DNA of 64,000 bases, from positions 664,799 to 728,798 of the forward strand of contig NZ_NGKU01000001.1 in the NCBI RefSeq assembly GCF_002140915.1, read 5' to 3'. The notes below the pieces were generated by a model, which ran no database searches, had not been told where the DNA came from, and saw only the letters and a list, made by a program, of their open reading frames with translations. The position numbers and the translations under genes are program-made. This document shows, one piece after another, positions 48,510 to 62,363 of the stretch (position 1 is its first letter; each line of letters starts with the position of its first letter). The stretch is from Candidatus Enterococcus testudinis (GTDB taxonomy: Bacteria; Bacillota; Bacilli; Lactobacillales; Enterococcaceae).

Positions 48510-50129
48510 TTGGAATCTCGTAAAGTTATGCGCAAGCGTTCAATCAAACATAAACGATCTCTTTTTGTTCAAAAAGGATTAGGGATCACAGCTGCACTTG
48601 CATCGACCTCAGGTGTCTTTACCTCTTTGGTACATGCAACAGAATCAACAAGCAGTGCATCGAATACAACAGCCACATTGTCGAAATCATCTAGTGCGAC
48701 AACGATCAATCAGCAATTTAAGACAACTGCATCATTGAATGTACGTGCATCTGCATCAACAAGTGCGTCCATCGTTGATGGTGTAGCAGCAAATACAACG
48801 GTCAAAGCCGTGGCCAAGCAAAGTGGAACATCCGTCAATGGCAACACGACGTGGTATAAGCTTTCTACTGGTGGATGGATTTCAGGTGCTTATGTAAAGA
48901 GTTCATCAAGTTCTTCTTCGTCAACGTCTAATACGAATACAGCGACAGGAACGGAAACTGCGGTAGCAAAAAGTGTCAAAACGACAACGGCGTTGAATGT
49001 GCGAAGTAATGCGCAAACATCATCAAGCGTAGTGCGCGGATTAAGTGCGAATGCAACGGTGAACGTTGTTGCGCAGAAAACTGGAACGTCCGTCAATGGC
49101 AATACCAAATGGTATAAGCTATCATCTGGTGGGTGGATCACAAGTGCGTATGTTCAAGAAGTCAGCAGTTCATCTTCAAACAATAGTTCGACGTCGAACA
49201 ACACGAGTACAACTGAAACAGCAATCAGCAAAAATGTCAAAACAACCAGTGCGTTAAATGTGCGTTCGTCAGCTTCTACTAGCGGTAGTGTGGTGGGCAG
49301 CTTAAGTAATAGTACAACTGTCAAAGTCGTTGCCCAAAAAAGCGGTTCGACTGTTGCGGGAACGAATACGTGGTATAAACTTTCCACAGGCGGTTGGATC
49401 ACAGCAGCGTATACAACTGCGGTATCGACAAGTTCAAATAACAACCAATCAAATACTGGCAGTTCATCTGGGAGTACATCAACGAATAACAACACCAGTA
49501 CAGCGAAAGAGCAAGCAATCAGCAAAAACTTGCAAACGACAACGGGCGTCAATGTGCGTGCCGATGCTTCGACTTCCGCGCGTGTGGTGTCGAGTCTAAG
49601 CAGCAATGCAACAGTCAAAGCAGTGGCGCAGAAACAAGGTACAACAGTCAGTGGTACTGCAACTTGGTACAAATTGTCTACCGGCGGTTGGGTGACAGCG
49701 GCTTATGTCAAAGAAGTCAGCAGTTCATCGAATAGCGGAAGCAATTCATATAACACCAATGTATCAACCAGTGTAAATGGTGCAGCTATTGTTGCTGAAG
49801 CCCGCAAATACATAGGTACGCCGTATCAATGGGGCGGCAAAGGGCCAGATGTATTTGATTGTTCTGGTTTTACACGGTATGTTTTCTTACAAGTAACTGG
49901 TAAGAATATCGGTGATTGGACTGTTCCACAAGAAAGTGCCGGTACGATCATTCCTGTTTCCCAAGCTCAAGCAGGGGATCTACTCTTCTGGGGTGAAAAG
50001 GGCAACACCTATCATGTAGCGATTGCAACAAGCAATTCAAGTTATATCCATGCACCAAGCACTGGCTACACAGTGACAGAAGCCAAATCTGGATTTGGAA
50101 CAGCGAGCTTCGCATTAAGAGTGAAATAA
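48510..50129 (+). CDS. Secreted NlpC/P60 peptidoglycan hydrolase with four SH3b repeats
   Basis: 539 residues with a signal peptide (about 1-44, cut near VHATES). Four SH3b cell-wall-binding repeats at about 70-130, 155-216, 242-302 and 340-401 (each LNVRxxAxTS...WYKLSxGGWI.AAY), joined by Ser/Asn/Thr linkers. The C-terminal NlpC/P60 endopeptidase (425-539) has Cys451 (FDCSGFT), His502 (TYHVAIAT) and a third polar residue near His514. TTG start at 48510 after AGGGGGTG. Cleaves stem peptides during growth or separation; the NlpC class to which E. faecium SagA belongs. Confidence 0.92.
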   Translation: MESRKVMRKRSIKHKRSLFVQKGLGITAALASTSGVFTSLVHATESTSSASNTTATLSKSSSATTINQQFKTTASLNVRASASTSASIVDGVAANTTVKAVAKQSGTSVNGNTTWYKLSTGGWISGAYVKSSSSSSSSTSNTNTATGTETAVAKSVKTTTALNVRSNAQTSSSVVRGLSANATVNVVAQKTGTSVNGNTKWYKLSSGGWITSAYVQEVSSSSSNNSSTSNNTSTTETAISKNVKTTSALNVRSSASTSGSVVGSLSNSTTVKVVAQKSGSTVAGTNTWYKLSTGGWITAAYTTAVSTSSNNNQSNTGSSSGSTSTNNNTSTAKEQAISKNLQTTTGVNVRADASTSARVVSSLSSNATVKAVAQKQGTTVSGTATWYKLSTGGWVTAAYVKEVSSSSNSGSNSYNTNVSTSVNGAAIVAEARKYIGTPYQWGGKGPDVFDCSGFTRYVFLQVTGKNIGDWTVPQESAGTIIPVSQAQAGDLLFWGEKGNTYHVAIATSNSSYIHAPSTGYTVTEAKSGFGTASFALRVK

Positions 50130-50171
50130 AAAAGATGTTCAGTAGTGAGAAACGGCTACTGAACATCTTTT
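50130..50171 (+). terminator. Terminator of the NlpC/P60 gene
   Basis: Perfect 16-base arms (50130-50145/50156-50171), ten-base loop, T-rich tail. Confidence 0.9.
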
Positions 50172-50342
50172 ATTTATATGAAAGAATGAAAGAATAATGC
50201 AGAGCAATTGAGTAAAATAGATATACAAATCAATAAAACTCAGAGATAAAATCCAATTAATTGACATAAATTTATCCTCTCTTTAAACTTTTAGCTATAC
50301 CATTTTTAGGTATAAATGTAAGGCGTAGAAAGAGGGGACAAA

Positions 50343-51290
50343 ATGAACAAAAAAGAGGAGAAAACCTTACACAAGTTTGCCGAACCTTTAGGGATGTCTG
50401 TGGATGGAAACAATGGTGTCATTTATGGGGAATACGAAGGATACCATGTGTACTTGACTCGTGCAAATAATAACAGTTATTCGTTTGCGGTCAATTTTTC
50501 TTTAAATAAAGCGGGTGAATTACCACAACAAGATGAAGTCAAGCGAGTGGTGAAAGAATCAAAAGACATTATCGATTGTGTGATTCAAGGTTACCAAGTT
50601 GTTTATACATTACGTGGGGGCATGACCGTCGCCAAGACAGCTGAGAAAGTCGGACCGTCATTGCAAACAATTACATCATTTTTACAACAACTGGGTTATC
50701 AAGATGCGTGCGCCTTATGCGGCAAGAGCGACCCAACCGTCTCACTTTATTCGGTCAGCGGTGCACCAGCGATACTGTGTGATGATTGTTTTAAAAAACA
50801 ACAAGAAGCGGTTAATATCCATGCTAGAGAACAAGGGAATGTAAAAGAAAATGTTTTATCCGGAACAGTAGGTGCCTTTTTGGGTTCGTTGATTGGTGCA
50901 GGTGCAATTATTTTATTAGGCCAATTTGGGTACGTGGCTGCTATTTCTGGTATTGTGATGGCTATTTGCGCAATCAAAGGCTATGAACTGCTCGGAAAAA
51001 AGTTAAGTACCAAGGGAATTATCATTAGTTCCGTGATTATGATAGTCATGGTTTATGTCGGCAATCGGATCGATTGGTCGATCAGTGTCGCCAATTACTA
51101 TACAGATGTGGATCTGTTTTATGCCTTTCGGATTCTACCTGATTTGATTAGAGAAGGCTATTTAGAAGCAAGTCAATATTATGGGAATCTTGCCATGGTG
51201 TATTTATTTACTGCAATCGGTGCAGTTCCGACGATCATTTCAGCAGTGCGAGAAGGAAAGCGTGCCCAAGAAAGTTATAAAATGCTATAA
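50343..51290 (+). CDS. Zinc-ribbon-like membrane protein of unknown function
   Basis: 315 residues. The N-terminal half (1-120) is soluble and unassigned; a Cys pair-Cys pair unit (DACALCGK...CDDC, about residues 119-142) looks like a treble-clef zinc site; the C-terminal half has about four membrane segments (roughly 173-190, 194-213, 225-243 and 283-300). AGAGGGG precedes ATG. Monocistronic, ended by a terminator at 51305. I do not recognise a named family. Confidence 0.7.
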   Translation: MNKKEEKTLHKFAEPLGMSVDGNNGVIYGEYEGYHVYLTRANNNSYSFAVNFSLNKAGELPQQDEVKRVVKESKDIIDCVIQGYQVVYTLRGGMTVAKTAEKVGPSLQTITSFLQQLGYQDACALCGKSDPTVSLYSVSGAPAILCDDCFKKQQEAVNIHAREQGNVKENVLSGTVGAFLGSLIGAGAIILLGQFGYVAAISGIVMAICAIKGYELLGKKLSTKGIIISSVIMIVMVYVGNRIDWSISVANYYTDVDLFYAFRILPDLIREGYLEASQYYGNLAMVYLFTAIGAVPTIISAVREGKRAQESYKML

Positions 51291-51304
51291 AAAATATACT
51301 GGTT

Positions 51305-51346
51305 AAAAAAACATGGAGAATATCTTTTTCTCTATGTTTTTTTCTT
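51305..51346 (+). terminator. Terminator after the zinc-ribbon membrane gene
   Basis: AAAAAAACATGGAGA and TCTCTATGTTTTTTT pair around a short loop; T run follows. The remaining gap to 51510 is AT-rich. Confidence 0.75.
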
Positions 51347-51509
51347 ATATTCGACTTTTAAATAACATGGATAAAAAATTTATAGCAATTTAATAAAAAT
51401 TAAGTGAGAAAAAAGCTTGCTTTTATAATTAATATTTATTAAAATCTTATTTACATTCAGAGTTTTATAATAATTCTGAAAATTGGGAAAACAGCAAGGG
51501 GTAGGTAGG

Positions 51510-53177
51510 ATGAAGAAAAAGTGGGGATATGGGATTGTCGCATTATGTGGCATCGTATTAGCTGGTTGTTCGACTGGAGGTACATCTAGTACTGGTGAAA
51601 GCAATACATCGGATAGTGGAACTGCAGCAGCAGAGCAGGTGTTTAATGTTGTGGTGCAACAAGAAATGCCGAGTGCGGATTTATCTTTAGCAACAGATAC
51701 GATTAGTTTTAGTGCGCTAAACAATGTCTATGAAGGACTTTATCGATTAGATGCAGACAGTAAACCTGAACCTGCGGGCGCTTCAGAATTGGCTGAAGTC
51801 AGTGATGATGGGCTAACGTATACACTAAAATTAAGAGAAGATGCAAAATGGTCGAATGGTGAGCCTGTGACCGCTGCAGATTATGTCTATGGTTGGCAAC
51901 GCACAGTAAGTGCTGAGACAGGATCAGAGTATGCGTATTTATTTGCACCAGTGGCAAATGCTGAATCCATTACCGCTGGAGATGCAGATGCATCAGAATT
52001 AGGCATCAAGGCAGTGAGTGACTATGAATTAGAAATTACACTAAACACTGCAACACCGTATTTCCCTTATTTGTTGGCATTCCCATCTTTCTTCCCACAA
52101 AGTCAAGCAGTGGTGGAAGAAAATGGCGATCAATATGCACAAACAAGCGACAATTCTGTTTATAACGGCCCTTTTGTCTTGAGTGGTTTTGATGGACCAG
52201 GTACGGATACAGAATGGGTTTACGAAAAAAATGATCAATATTGGGACAAAGACAGTGTCAAACTTGATACAATCAATGTCAGTGTAGTCAAAGAATCTGC
52301 TACTTCATTGAATTTATTCCAAGATGGTCAAGCAGATGACGTGATTTTGACAGGTGAGTTGGCACAGCAAATGGCGAACGATGAAGCGTTTGTATCTGAA
52401 CCATTGGCACGGACTTCATACTTAGAGTATAACCAAATCGATGAGGATTCTCCTTTCCGTAATGAAAATCTACGTAAAGCAATCTCTTATGCCATCGATC
52501 GCGATGCATTGGTGACTTCTATTTTAGGTGATGGATCGCTTGCCTCAACAGGACTGGTTCCATCAGGGATGACATTTAGTCCAACTGATAATACAGACTT
52601 TGTCGATGAAGCTGGAAGTGTGATTGAATACAATCAAGACAAAGCCAAAGAGTATTGGGAAACTGCGAAATCAGAATTGGGCATTGACTCCCTAGATTTT
52701 GAAATCTTAGCCTCTGATACGGACTCTACAAAGAAAGTAATTGAGTATATCCAAAGTGCAGTACAAGATACACTAGAAGGCGTGACGATTTCGTTAAGTC
52801 CAGTACCATTCTCAGTTCGTTTAGATCGTTCTAATACAGGCGATTTTGATGTTGTCATGGGCGGATGGGGTGCTGACTATGCAGATGCAAGTAGCTTTAC
52901 TGACCTATTTGTCACTGGGAATTCTTATAACCGTGGGCAATGGAGCAATGAAGAATATGATGCAGCTGTGAAGGAATCAGCAACAACAAATGCCGCTGAT
53001 CCAGAAGCACGTTGGCAAAATCTGTTAGATGCTGAAAAAGTGATCATGGATCAACAAGGCGTAACACCTGTTTATCAAAATGTGGAAGCACATCTACGTG
53101 CACCGAAAGTTAAAGGTGTCGTATCTCATGGTGCCGGCGCACAATATGATTACAAATGGGCATCGATTGAAGAATAA
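51510..53177 (+). CDS. Oligopeptide ABC transporter substrate-binding lipoprotein (OppA-like)
   Basis: 555 residues from ATG 51510 (AAGGGG eight bases upstream). Lipoprotein signal ending LAGCSTGG with the lipidated Cys near residue 20, then the family-5 binding-protein fold (YEGLYRLD, GLTYTLKLREDAKWSNGEPVTAADYVYGWQRT). Binds extracellular peptides or pheromone-like ligands for import. No permease or ATPase genes are adjacent, so it is an orphan that must share a transporter encoded elsewhere. Confidence 0.92.
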   Translation: MKKKWGYGIVALCGIVLAGCSTGGTSSTGESNTSDSGTAAAEQVFNVVVQQEMPSADLSLATDTISFSALNNVYEGLYRLDADSKPEPAGASELAEVSDDGLTYTLKLREDAKWSNGEPVTAADYVYGWQRTVSAETGSEYAYLFAPVANAESITAGDADASELGIKAVSDYELEITLNTATPYFPYLLAFPSFFPQSQAVVEENGDQYAQTSDNSVYNGPFVLSGFDGPGTDTEWVYEKNDQYWDKDSVKLDTINVSVVKESATSLNLFQDGQADDVILTGELAQQMANDEAFVSEPLARTSYLEYNQIDEDSPFRNENLRKAISYAIDRDALVTSILGDGSLASTGLVPSGMTFSPTDNTDFVDEAGSVIEYNQDKAKEYWETAKSELGIDSLDFEILASDTDSTKKVIEYIQSAVQDTLEGVTISLSPVPFSVRLDRSNTGDFDVVMGGWGADYADASSFTDLFVTGNSYNRGQWSNEEYDAAVKESATTNAADPEARWQNLLDAEKVIMDQQGVTPVYQNVEAHLRAPKVKGVVSHGAGAQYDYKWASIEE

Positions 53178-53186
53178 TATAAAAAG

Positions 53187-53215
53187 AGAACTTGCATCTG
53201 CAAGTTCTTTTTTTA
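53187..53215 (+). terminator. Terminator of the OppA-like gene
   Basis: AGAACTTGC-ATCT-GCAAGTTCT, perfect nine-base stem and T7. Confidence 0.9.
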
Positions 53216-53274
53216 TATTGCTTGTTCTTACTTACACAATGTTAGTGATGTAAACGGATGCGATTTATGATAAA

Positions 53275-53320
53275 AAAACAAAAAAAGATAGCAAGTGACG
53301 CAAAAACGTCCTTGCTATCT
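53275..53320 (-). terminator. Terminator of the lipoprotein gene
   Basis: On the minus strand AGATAGCAAG and CTTGCTATCT (53286-53295/53311-53320) pair, inner GACG/CGTC extends the stem, and a T-rich run follows. Confidence 0.82.
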
Positions 53321-53354
53321 CCCTTATGTGAAAATGGATTTCACATAAAAATGA

Positions 53355-53936
53355 TTATTCGCTAACTGTTACATCGCCAGTTACAGAAGCGCCGTCTTCG
53401 TCAAGTGTTGCTGAATCTTGGAATTCTTGAGAAGTGAAGGTTACGTTTCCTTCAACTTTCGCACCATTCAATACAAAGCCGTTTGCATTTACTTCAATAT
53501 CGCCTTTGATGACACCGTGAACGATGTTGAAGTTTTCAGAGTTTACAACTAATTTTGGCACAGTTACAGTGTATTCTGCTGTAACATTACGGTCTTCGTC
53601 TTGTGAGTATAAAGCAAATTTACGGTAGATGTCGCTAGCGTCATCGCCTTTATCGTGGAATTCGCCATCAACAGTTACGTCAGCATCGAAAGTCATATCG
53701 TCAGTTACAGCAACGATCCAGTTACCGTCAGCACTTAACGCTGTTTCGATCACTGAAGTTTGGTCACTAATTGAAGCTGTAGAAACAACATCATCAGTTG
53801 ATTCAGTTGTTGCAGTAGATGCAGCTGTTTCTGAACTTGAGCTAGCGCTTGTATCGCTATCAGAACTACATGCAGCTAATAATGATCCTCCCATAAGTAA
53901 TGTTGCAGCAAGTAAAGTAATTTTTGTTTTTTTCAT
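53355..53936 (-). CDS. Ser/Thr-rich lipoprotein with beta-helix-like domain
   Basis: 193 residues from ATG 53936 (AAGGAG upstream). Signal with lipobox SLLAACSSDS (lipid on Cys22), then a Ser/Thr/Asp-rich linker (23-60) and a C-terminal domain with short repeated strands (LVVNSENFNIVHGVIKGDIEVNANGF, GAKVEGNVTF, GASVTGDVTV) like a small right-handed beta-helix or adhesin-type fold. Surface-exposed; function unknown. Confidence 0.75.
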   Translation of the reverse strand: MKKTKITLLAATLLMGGSLLAACSSDSDTSASSSSETAASTATTESTDDVVSTASISDQTSVIETALSADGNWIVAVTDDMTFDADVTVDGEFHDKGDDASDIYRKFALYSQDEDRNVTAEYTVTVPKLVVNSENFNIVHGVIKGDIEVNANGFVLNGAKVEGNVTFTSQEFQDSATLDEDGASVTGDVTVSE

Positions 53937-54059
53937 GATTCCTTCTCCTTTATAATCCCATAGGTTTCTTAAAAACAAAATAAGTATACCATACCCATGG
54001 TAAGTTTGTGAAACAAAAAACATAAATGAGGAGAAATTTAATAAATATCATTTGATATT

Positions 54060-54096
54060 AAAAAAATAAGCCGTTGGATAGGCTTATTTTTTTTCG
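54060..54096. terminator. Terminator at the end of the cluster 3 regulator
   Basis: AATAAGCC (54065-54072) and GGCTTATT (54081-54088) flank an eight-base loop with A/T runs on both sides. The right arm overlaps the stop codon of the RpiR gene. Confidence 0.75.
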
Positions 54097-54887
54097 TTGA
54101 TTGTCTTAAATCTCGATACGATTAAATCAGTGATCATCTGATACATATACGCATGTGTTTGATAGCTTGTTTGATGCGGAAAAATAATCGCTTCCTTGAC
54201 GAAAGAAAAATCTGAAATCTCTGGGTTAGAGGTAATAACCATCACTTTTGCTTTTGTTCGTGTAAAGAAATCTTTTCTCGGGGTCCCATTGCGTATCTGC
54301 TGTTTGGTAAGATAATCCCCAGAATTCGTGAAGATAATAAAGAGGTCCTGTTCATCTGCAGACTTTATCAACTCTTCTTGGACGATATCGTCTTGGAATG
54401 TACGGATAAATTTACCATTGTACGCTAATTTAAATTGAAAATCGATTGCTGCGGATTCAGAGAACAAAATGCCAAAGGCAAATACTTTCTTATGGTCATA
54501 GATTGCCTGTGCAAACCTTGTGATAGCAGGCATATCTAAATGTTCCTTCAGATACTGCATATCTTTGATTACTGCGTCAAAATAAGGGTCGATCCCATCT
54601 TGTTCCATAGCAAATAAAATATTTGAACGATAATTTAAAGGATTATTGAAACGATTTTCAATAAATGCAGCGTTGTCTTTCAAATCACTGTAGTCATCAA
54701 AACCGAGCGTCCTTGCAAACTTTGACACAGTTGATTTTGATACGTGACAAAGCTCAGCAAATTCTCCAATACTCATTTTTTTGATTGCTTCATAGTGATT
54801 GATCATCGTTAAGCCTATAAAATAGTTTGTAGAGTTTGCGGGTGCATTATTCAATAAATTCAATAATCGAATGATTAGTAGTCCCAT
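54084..54887 (-). CDS. RpiR-family regulator (beta-glucoside cluster 3)
   Basis: 267 residues starting MGLLIIRLLNLLNNAPANSTNYFIG with AAAGGA upstream. HTH at about 34-70 (MSIGEFAELCHVSKSTVSKFARTLGFDDYSDLK) and SIS domain from about 130 (KVFAFGILFSESAAIDFQFKLAYNGKF). Divergent from the fused EIIBCA gene, with which it shares a 118-base control region containing a palindrome. Likely senses a phosphosugar. Confidence 0.87.
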   Translation of the reverse strand: MGLLIIRLLNLLNNAPANSTNYFIGLTMINHYEAIKKMSIGEFAELCHVSKSTVSKFARTLGFDDYSDLKDNAAFIENRFNNPLNYRSNILFAMEQDGIDPYFDAVIKDMQYLKEHLDMPAITRFAQAIYDHKKVFAFGILFSESAAIDFQFKLAYNGKFIRTFQDDIVQEELIKSADEQDLFIIFTNSGDYLTKQQIRNGTPRKDFFTRTKAKVMVITSNPEISDFSFVKEAIIFPHQTSYQTHAYMYQMITDLIVSRFKTINEKK

Positions 54888-54966
54888 AATAGAGTCCTTT
54901 CTTGAAAGCAGTTTCCAAATCGCGAACTTTCTGATCTGCAGGCGAAATATCTGCTATATTGTGTCC

Positions 54967-54980
54967 ATAAAGCGCTTTAT
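54967..54980. promoter_or_regulatory. Palindrome between the RpiR gene and the PTS gene
   Basis: ATAAAGCGCTTTAT is a perfect 14-base palindrome seven bases after TATATT (54955-54960), a -10-like hexamer. Position suits an operator for the divergent RpiR protein. Confidence 0.6.
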
Positions 54981-55005
54981 AAATTGGAAAATGGGAGTGA
55001 GTCAT

Positions 55006-59769
<4,764 letters not shown>

Positions 59770-59812
59770 TTCATAAGTTTTCCTTACAACAACAATAATC
59801 TAAAAAAGACCA

Positions 59813-59841
59813 TTGCTATTTATTCGTAGGCGTGCTATGAT
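59813..59841 (+). promoter_or_regulatory. Cold-shock gene promoter
   Basis: TTGCTA (59813-59818), 17-base spacer, TATGAT (59836-59841) preceded by TGC. The transcript would have a leader of about 115 bases before the csp start, as usual for temperature-regulated csp mRNAs. Confidence 0.75.
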
Positions 59842-59964
59842 AGTTAAGTAAAGTTCTGATATGTTAATACTTGTTTATCTTTTATTTGATACACACTTCA
59901 ATTACACATCATTTTCTATTACAAAAATAAACACAGTCGATGTGTAATATGGAGGTATACGTTT

Positions 59965-60165
59965 ATGAATAACGGTACAGTAAAATGGTTTAATGCAGAT
60001 AAAGGTTTTGGATTTATTACAGGTGAAGACGGCAATGATGTATTTGCTCACTTTTCAGCTATCCAAGGCGAAGGTTTCAAAACTTTAGAAGAAGGTCAAG
60101 CAGTGACTTTCGACGTTGAAGAAGGCCAACGCGGCTTACAAGCAACTAACATCGTTAAAGCGTAA
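59965..60165 (+). CDS. Cold-shock protein (CspA family)
   Basis: 66-residue single OB-fold RNA chaperone with RNP1 KGFGFIT and RNP2 [13 protein letters not shown] precedes the ATG by about nine bases. Binds single-stranded RNA and DNA; acts in cold adaptation and general translation. Confidence 0.96.
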   Translation: MNNGTVKWFNADKGFGFITGEDGNDVFAHFSAIQGEGFKTLEEGQAVTFDVEEGQRGLQATNIVKA

Positions 60166-60175
60166 ATGAAACTTT

Positions 60176-60206
60176 AAGAGAAGGTCGGAAACGATCTTCT
60201 CTTTTT
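60176..60206 (+). terminator. Terminator of the csp gene
   Basis: AAGAGAAGGTCG-GAAA-CGATCTTCTCTT stem with a GAAA tetraloop and T-run. Confidence 0.88.
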
Positions 60207-60225
60207 TTAGTTAAGGAGTATAAAA

Positions 60226-60444
60226 ATGGCGAATACTTACGGATTCAAAGCACCGCAACCTTCGCAATCTGGCGGAGAATTTTCGATTGGACAAAAAATT
60301 CAGTTCTCTTTTAGAGAACAGCTGCATATTGGGCTGATTGAAAATATGTTGGAGAATACAGCAGTCATTAGAATTATCGAAAGTCCTTCGAAAGCGATGA
60401 TTAACTTTAAGACAGTTGTCCGTTATACAGAATTAGAAAGCTGA
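60226..60444 (+). CDS. DUF2187-like small protein
   Basis: 72 residues; C-terminal part GQKIQFSFREQLHIGLIENMLENTAVIRIIE looks like the small SH3/KOW-type fold of DUF2187. TAAGGAG precedes the ATG. It sits 20 bases after the csp terminator, so readthrough may give linked expression. Function unknown. Confidence 0.7.
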   Translation: MANTYGFKAPQPSQSGGEFSIGQKIQFSFREQLHIGLIENMLENTAVIRIIESPSKAMINFKTVVRYTELES

Positions 60445-60496
60445 TTGTTTCTGAATGTCTTTCATCAGAATAGAAGATGCTTTATTTTGTGATTTG

Positions 60497-60724
60497 TGTT
60501 ATAATACATATACGCGACAAATATTTTTGTACCACACGTTACTTGTTTTGAAGAAATTTATTCAAACCTGGCGTAACTTCAGAGTTACAAGGATACAATA
60601 GAGGTTAGGGATTGTATCGTTTAAATGAGAAATAATTAATAGTAGTAATAGTATGCTGCGACTTTCAACGAATAAATATTGACTCGTCAGATAGCCCTCA
60701 CATGGCAAACATGTGAGGGCTATC
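60497..60724 (+). ncRNA. Candidate structured non-coding RNA or leader
   Basis: The 307-base gap 60445-60751 has no protein gene. An extended -10 (TGTTATAAT, 60497-60505) is followed by complementary segments: GTTAC...GTTTTGAA with TTCAAAC...GTAAC (about 60538-60585), GATACAAT/ATTGTATC (about 60593-60620), and a perfect 15-base hairpin at 60690-60724. No conserved RNA family is recognised; it may instead be unstable intergenic sequence. Confidence 0.35.
60690..60724. terminator. Perfect hairpin between candidate RNA and metallophosphoesterase
   Basis: GATAGCCCTCACATG-GCAAA-CATGTGAGGGCTATC, 15-base arms. No T run on either side, so intrinsic termination would be weak; it lies between converging transcripts. 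Confidence 0.6.
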
Positions 60725-60751
60725 GTTCATTTCATGGACGTTTTGATTGAA

Positions 60752-62098
60752 TTAGTCAGAAAGAATGGAGCGTGTGAATGATTGGTCGGGTGTTTGGTCA
60801 GTCAATAACGAGTCGGTGTACTGCTTAAGGAAATAAGAATAGGTGGCGAGAAGTTGATAGTTCTCTGAAGCTTTGATTGCTGCGACCTGCTCTTTTGTAT
60901 ATTGATCTTCTCCTTTGAATAGTGCGTTGTTTAAATCATCGATAAAGGCACACACATTGCTGATCTGTTTTTCGGTCAACTCTGTGACAGAACTAAGCTG
61001 CTTTCGAACCATTTGCGCAGTGCTTTTGGAAAAAACAGTCGATTGATAGGCTGTATAATCGAGTAAGTGTGTATCGGTTTGCCCTGTCGCTTCTGCCCAA
61101 GCGTTCAAATCGATTGTCCGTGTTTGATAGTCGATTTGCTCTTTGGTGAGGGTCAATACACCATAACCCAAATTTTCTGTACTATATGAACCTGTGACGA
61201 TTTCGGCCAAAGCATCTTCTTTCTCTTCAATGTCTTGGATATGAATATGGCCAGAAAAAACCGCAGGTACATCGAAGGCATTGAATAGGAACAATGCTTC
61301 GTCCGCGTTATCCAATACATAGCCCTCCGTGAGTAATTCATTGTGGGTATAAAGATTGTGATGTAAAAAGACCAATGGTGTCTGCCCATTTTCCTTTGTA
61401 TCTTCTAACTGTGTCTGCAACCATGCCAAGGTGCTTTCTTTTAATTCACCATTTGTAGTCGGATCATTCCAATTCACGTCGTTTTCATAGATACATGAAT
61501 CCAACAAAAACAATCGGTAGGTGTCATTGAGATTGATGCTGTAACTCAAGGAAGATTTGTCTAGACTATTGGCATTATCAAAACCTTCCGCAAATATGCT
61601 TTTGAAATCTTCTGTACTCAGTTGGTCCGCGTAATATTCTTTGTCTTCGGCAAACGTCCGTGCCCAACCGTTGTGAATCTCATGATTCCCTGGAATAGCG
61701 AAAACCATGATGCCTGCCTCTTGTAAGGGAGTAAGTAATGTACTGAGTTCTTCTGCACTGGCTTTCTCGCCGTTTAAAGTCATATCACCAGTGAGAATAA
61801 TCCCTGTCGGTTTGCTTGTCAGCGCTTCTTCAACAAATGCAGTGATAGCTTCAGACTGATAATGCATTTCCTTGCCCGCTGCACCTTCGGCAAACTGTTG
61901 AAACGCTTCGCCATTATCATGCAACGATGCCGATAAAAAATGAATATCACTTAAAAGCCAAAATTCGTTTTTTTCCTCATTTACAAGCATCTCATTTGAC
62001 TTAGCGGATTGATGCGTGTAGAAAGCGATACTAGCGATAATCGTGATTATCAGCACGAAAACCATAATCATTTTGAAAGGTTTATTTTTTTTGAACAT
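60752..62098 (-). CDS. Membrane-anchored metallophosphoesterase
   Basis: 448 residues from ATG 62098 (AAAGGAGG upstream). N-terminal transmembrane helix (MIMVFVLIITIIASIAFY), then a calcineurin-like phosphoesterase with metal motifs LLSDIHFL, LTGDMTLNGE, PGNHEIHNG, FLHHNLYTH and FSGHIHIQD. Extracellular, probably acting on a phosphodiester or phosphomonoester at the surface; substrate unknown. The 450-base region upstream is AT-rich without other genes. Confidence 0.86.
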   Translation of the reverse strand: MFKKNKPFKMIMVFVLIITIIASIAFYTHQSAKSNEMLVNEEKNEFWLLSDIHFLSASLHDNGEAFQQFAEGAAGKEMHYQSEAITAFVEEALTSKPTGIILTGDMTLNGEKASAEELSTLLTPLQEAGIMVFAIPGNHEIHNGWARTFAEDKEYYADQLSTEDFKSIFAEGFDNANSLDKSSLSYSINLNDTYRLFLLDSCIYENDVNWNDPTTNGELKESTLAWLQTQLEDTKENGQTPLVFLHHNLYTHNELLTEGYVLDNADEALFLFNAFDVPAVFSGHIHIQDIEEKEDALAEIVTGSYSTENLGYGVLTLTKEQIDYQTRTIDLNAWAEATGQTDTHLLDYTAYQSTVFSKSTAQMVRKQLSSVTELTEKQISNVCAFIDDLNNALFKGEDQYTKEQVAAIKASENYQLLATYSYFLKQYTDSLLTDQTPDQSFTRSILSD

Positions 62099-62346
62099 TA
62101 TATCCTCCTTTTGTTTTTTATTTATTATAGAAATTGTATGATGAAAAGTCACACAATAGGATTATGATGCTATGAACAGGCAGCCGATATAGAGATTAAA
62201 ATAATGTCATGAATATCAAGCGTGTGCTAAGTGGACCATGATATAGAAGGTTTTATTGAAATAAAAAAACAATTTTTACGAAAATTCTTTTTGTGTAAAA
62301 TAATGAAGAAAGAAAATTTACTTCTTATGAATCGTTGATTTAACAA

Positions 62347-62363
62347 TGTTTTAAGAATGTTTT
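62347..62363 (+). promoter_or_regulatory. Candidate WalR-type direct repeat before the CHAP gene
   Basis: TGTTTT-AAGAA-TGTTTT (62347-62352/62358-62363) has the 6-N5-6 layout of WalR sites (consensus TGTWAH), each half differing at one position. An extended -10 TGGTAGAAT lies at 62438-62446, about 80 bases further on. Confidence 0.4.

Noticed and set aside
49154-49672. 172-residue minus-strand ORF opposite the SH3 repeats
   Set aside because: Val/Leu-rich mirror of the Thr/Ser/Asn-rich coding strand; no start signal.
48711-49724. Repeat region considered as a CRISPR array
   Set aside because: Repeats are about 250 bases, imperfect, in frame, and encode SH3b domains.
54903-54916. cre-like TGAAAGCAGTTTCC before cluster 3
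   Set aside because: The central CG required for CcpA binding is CA.
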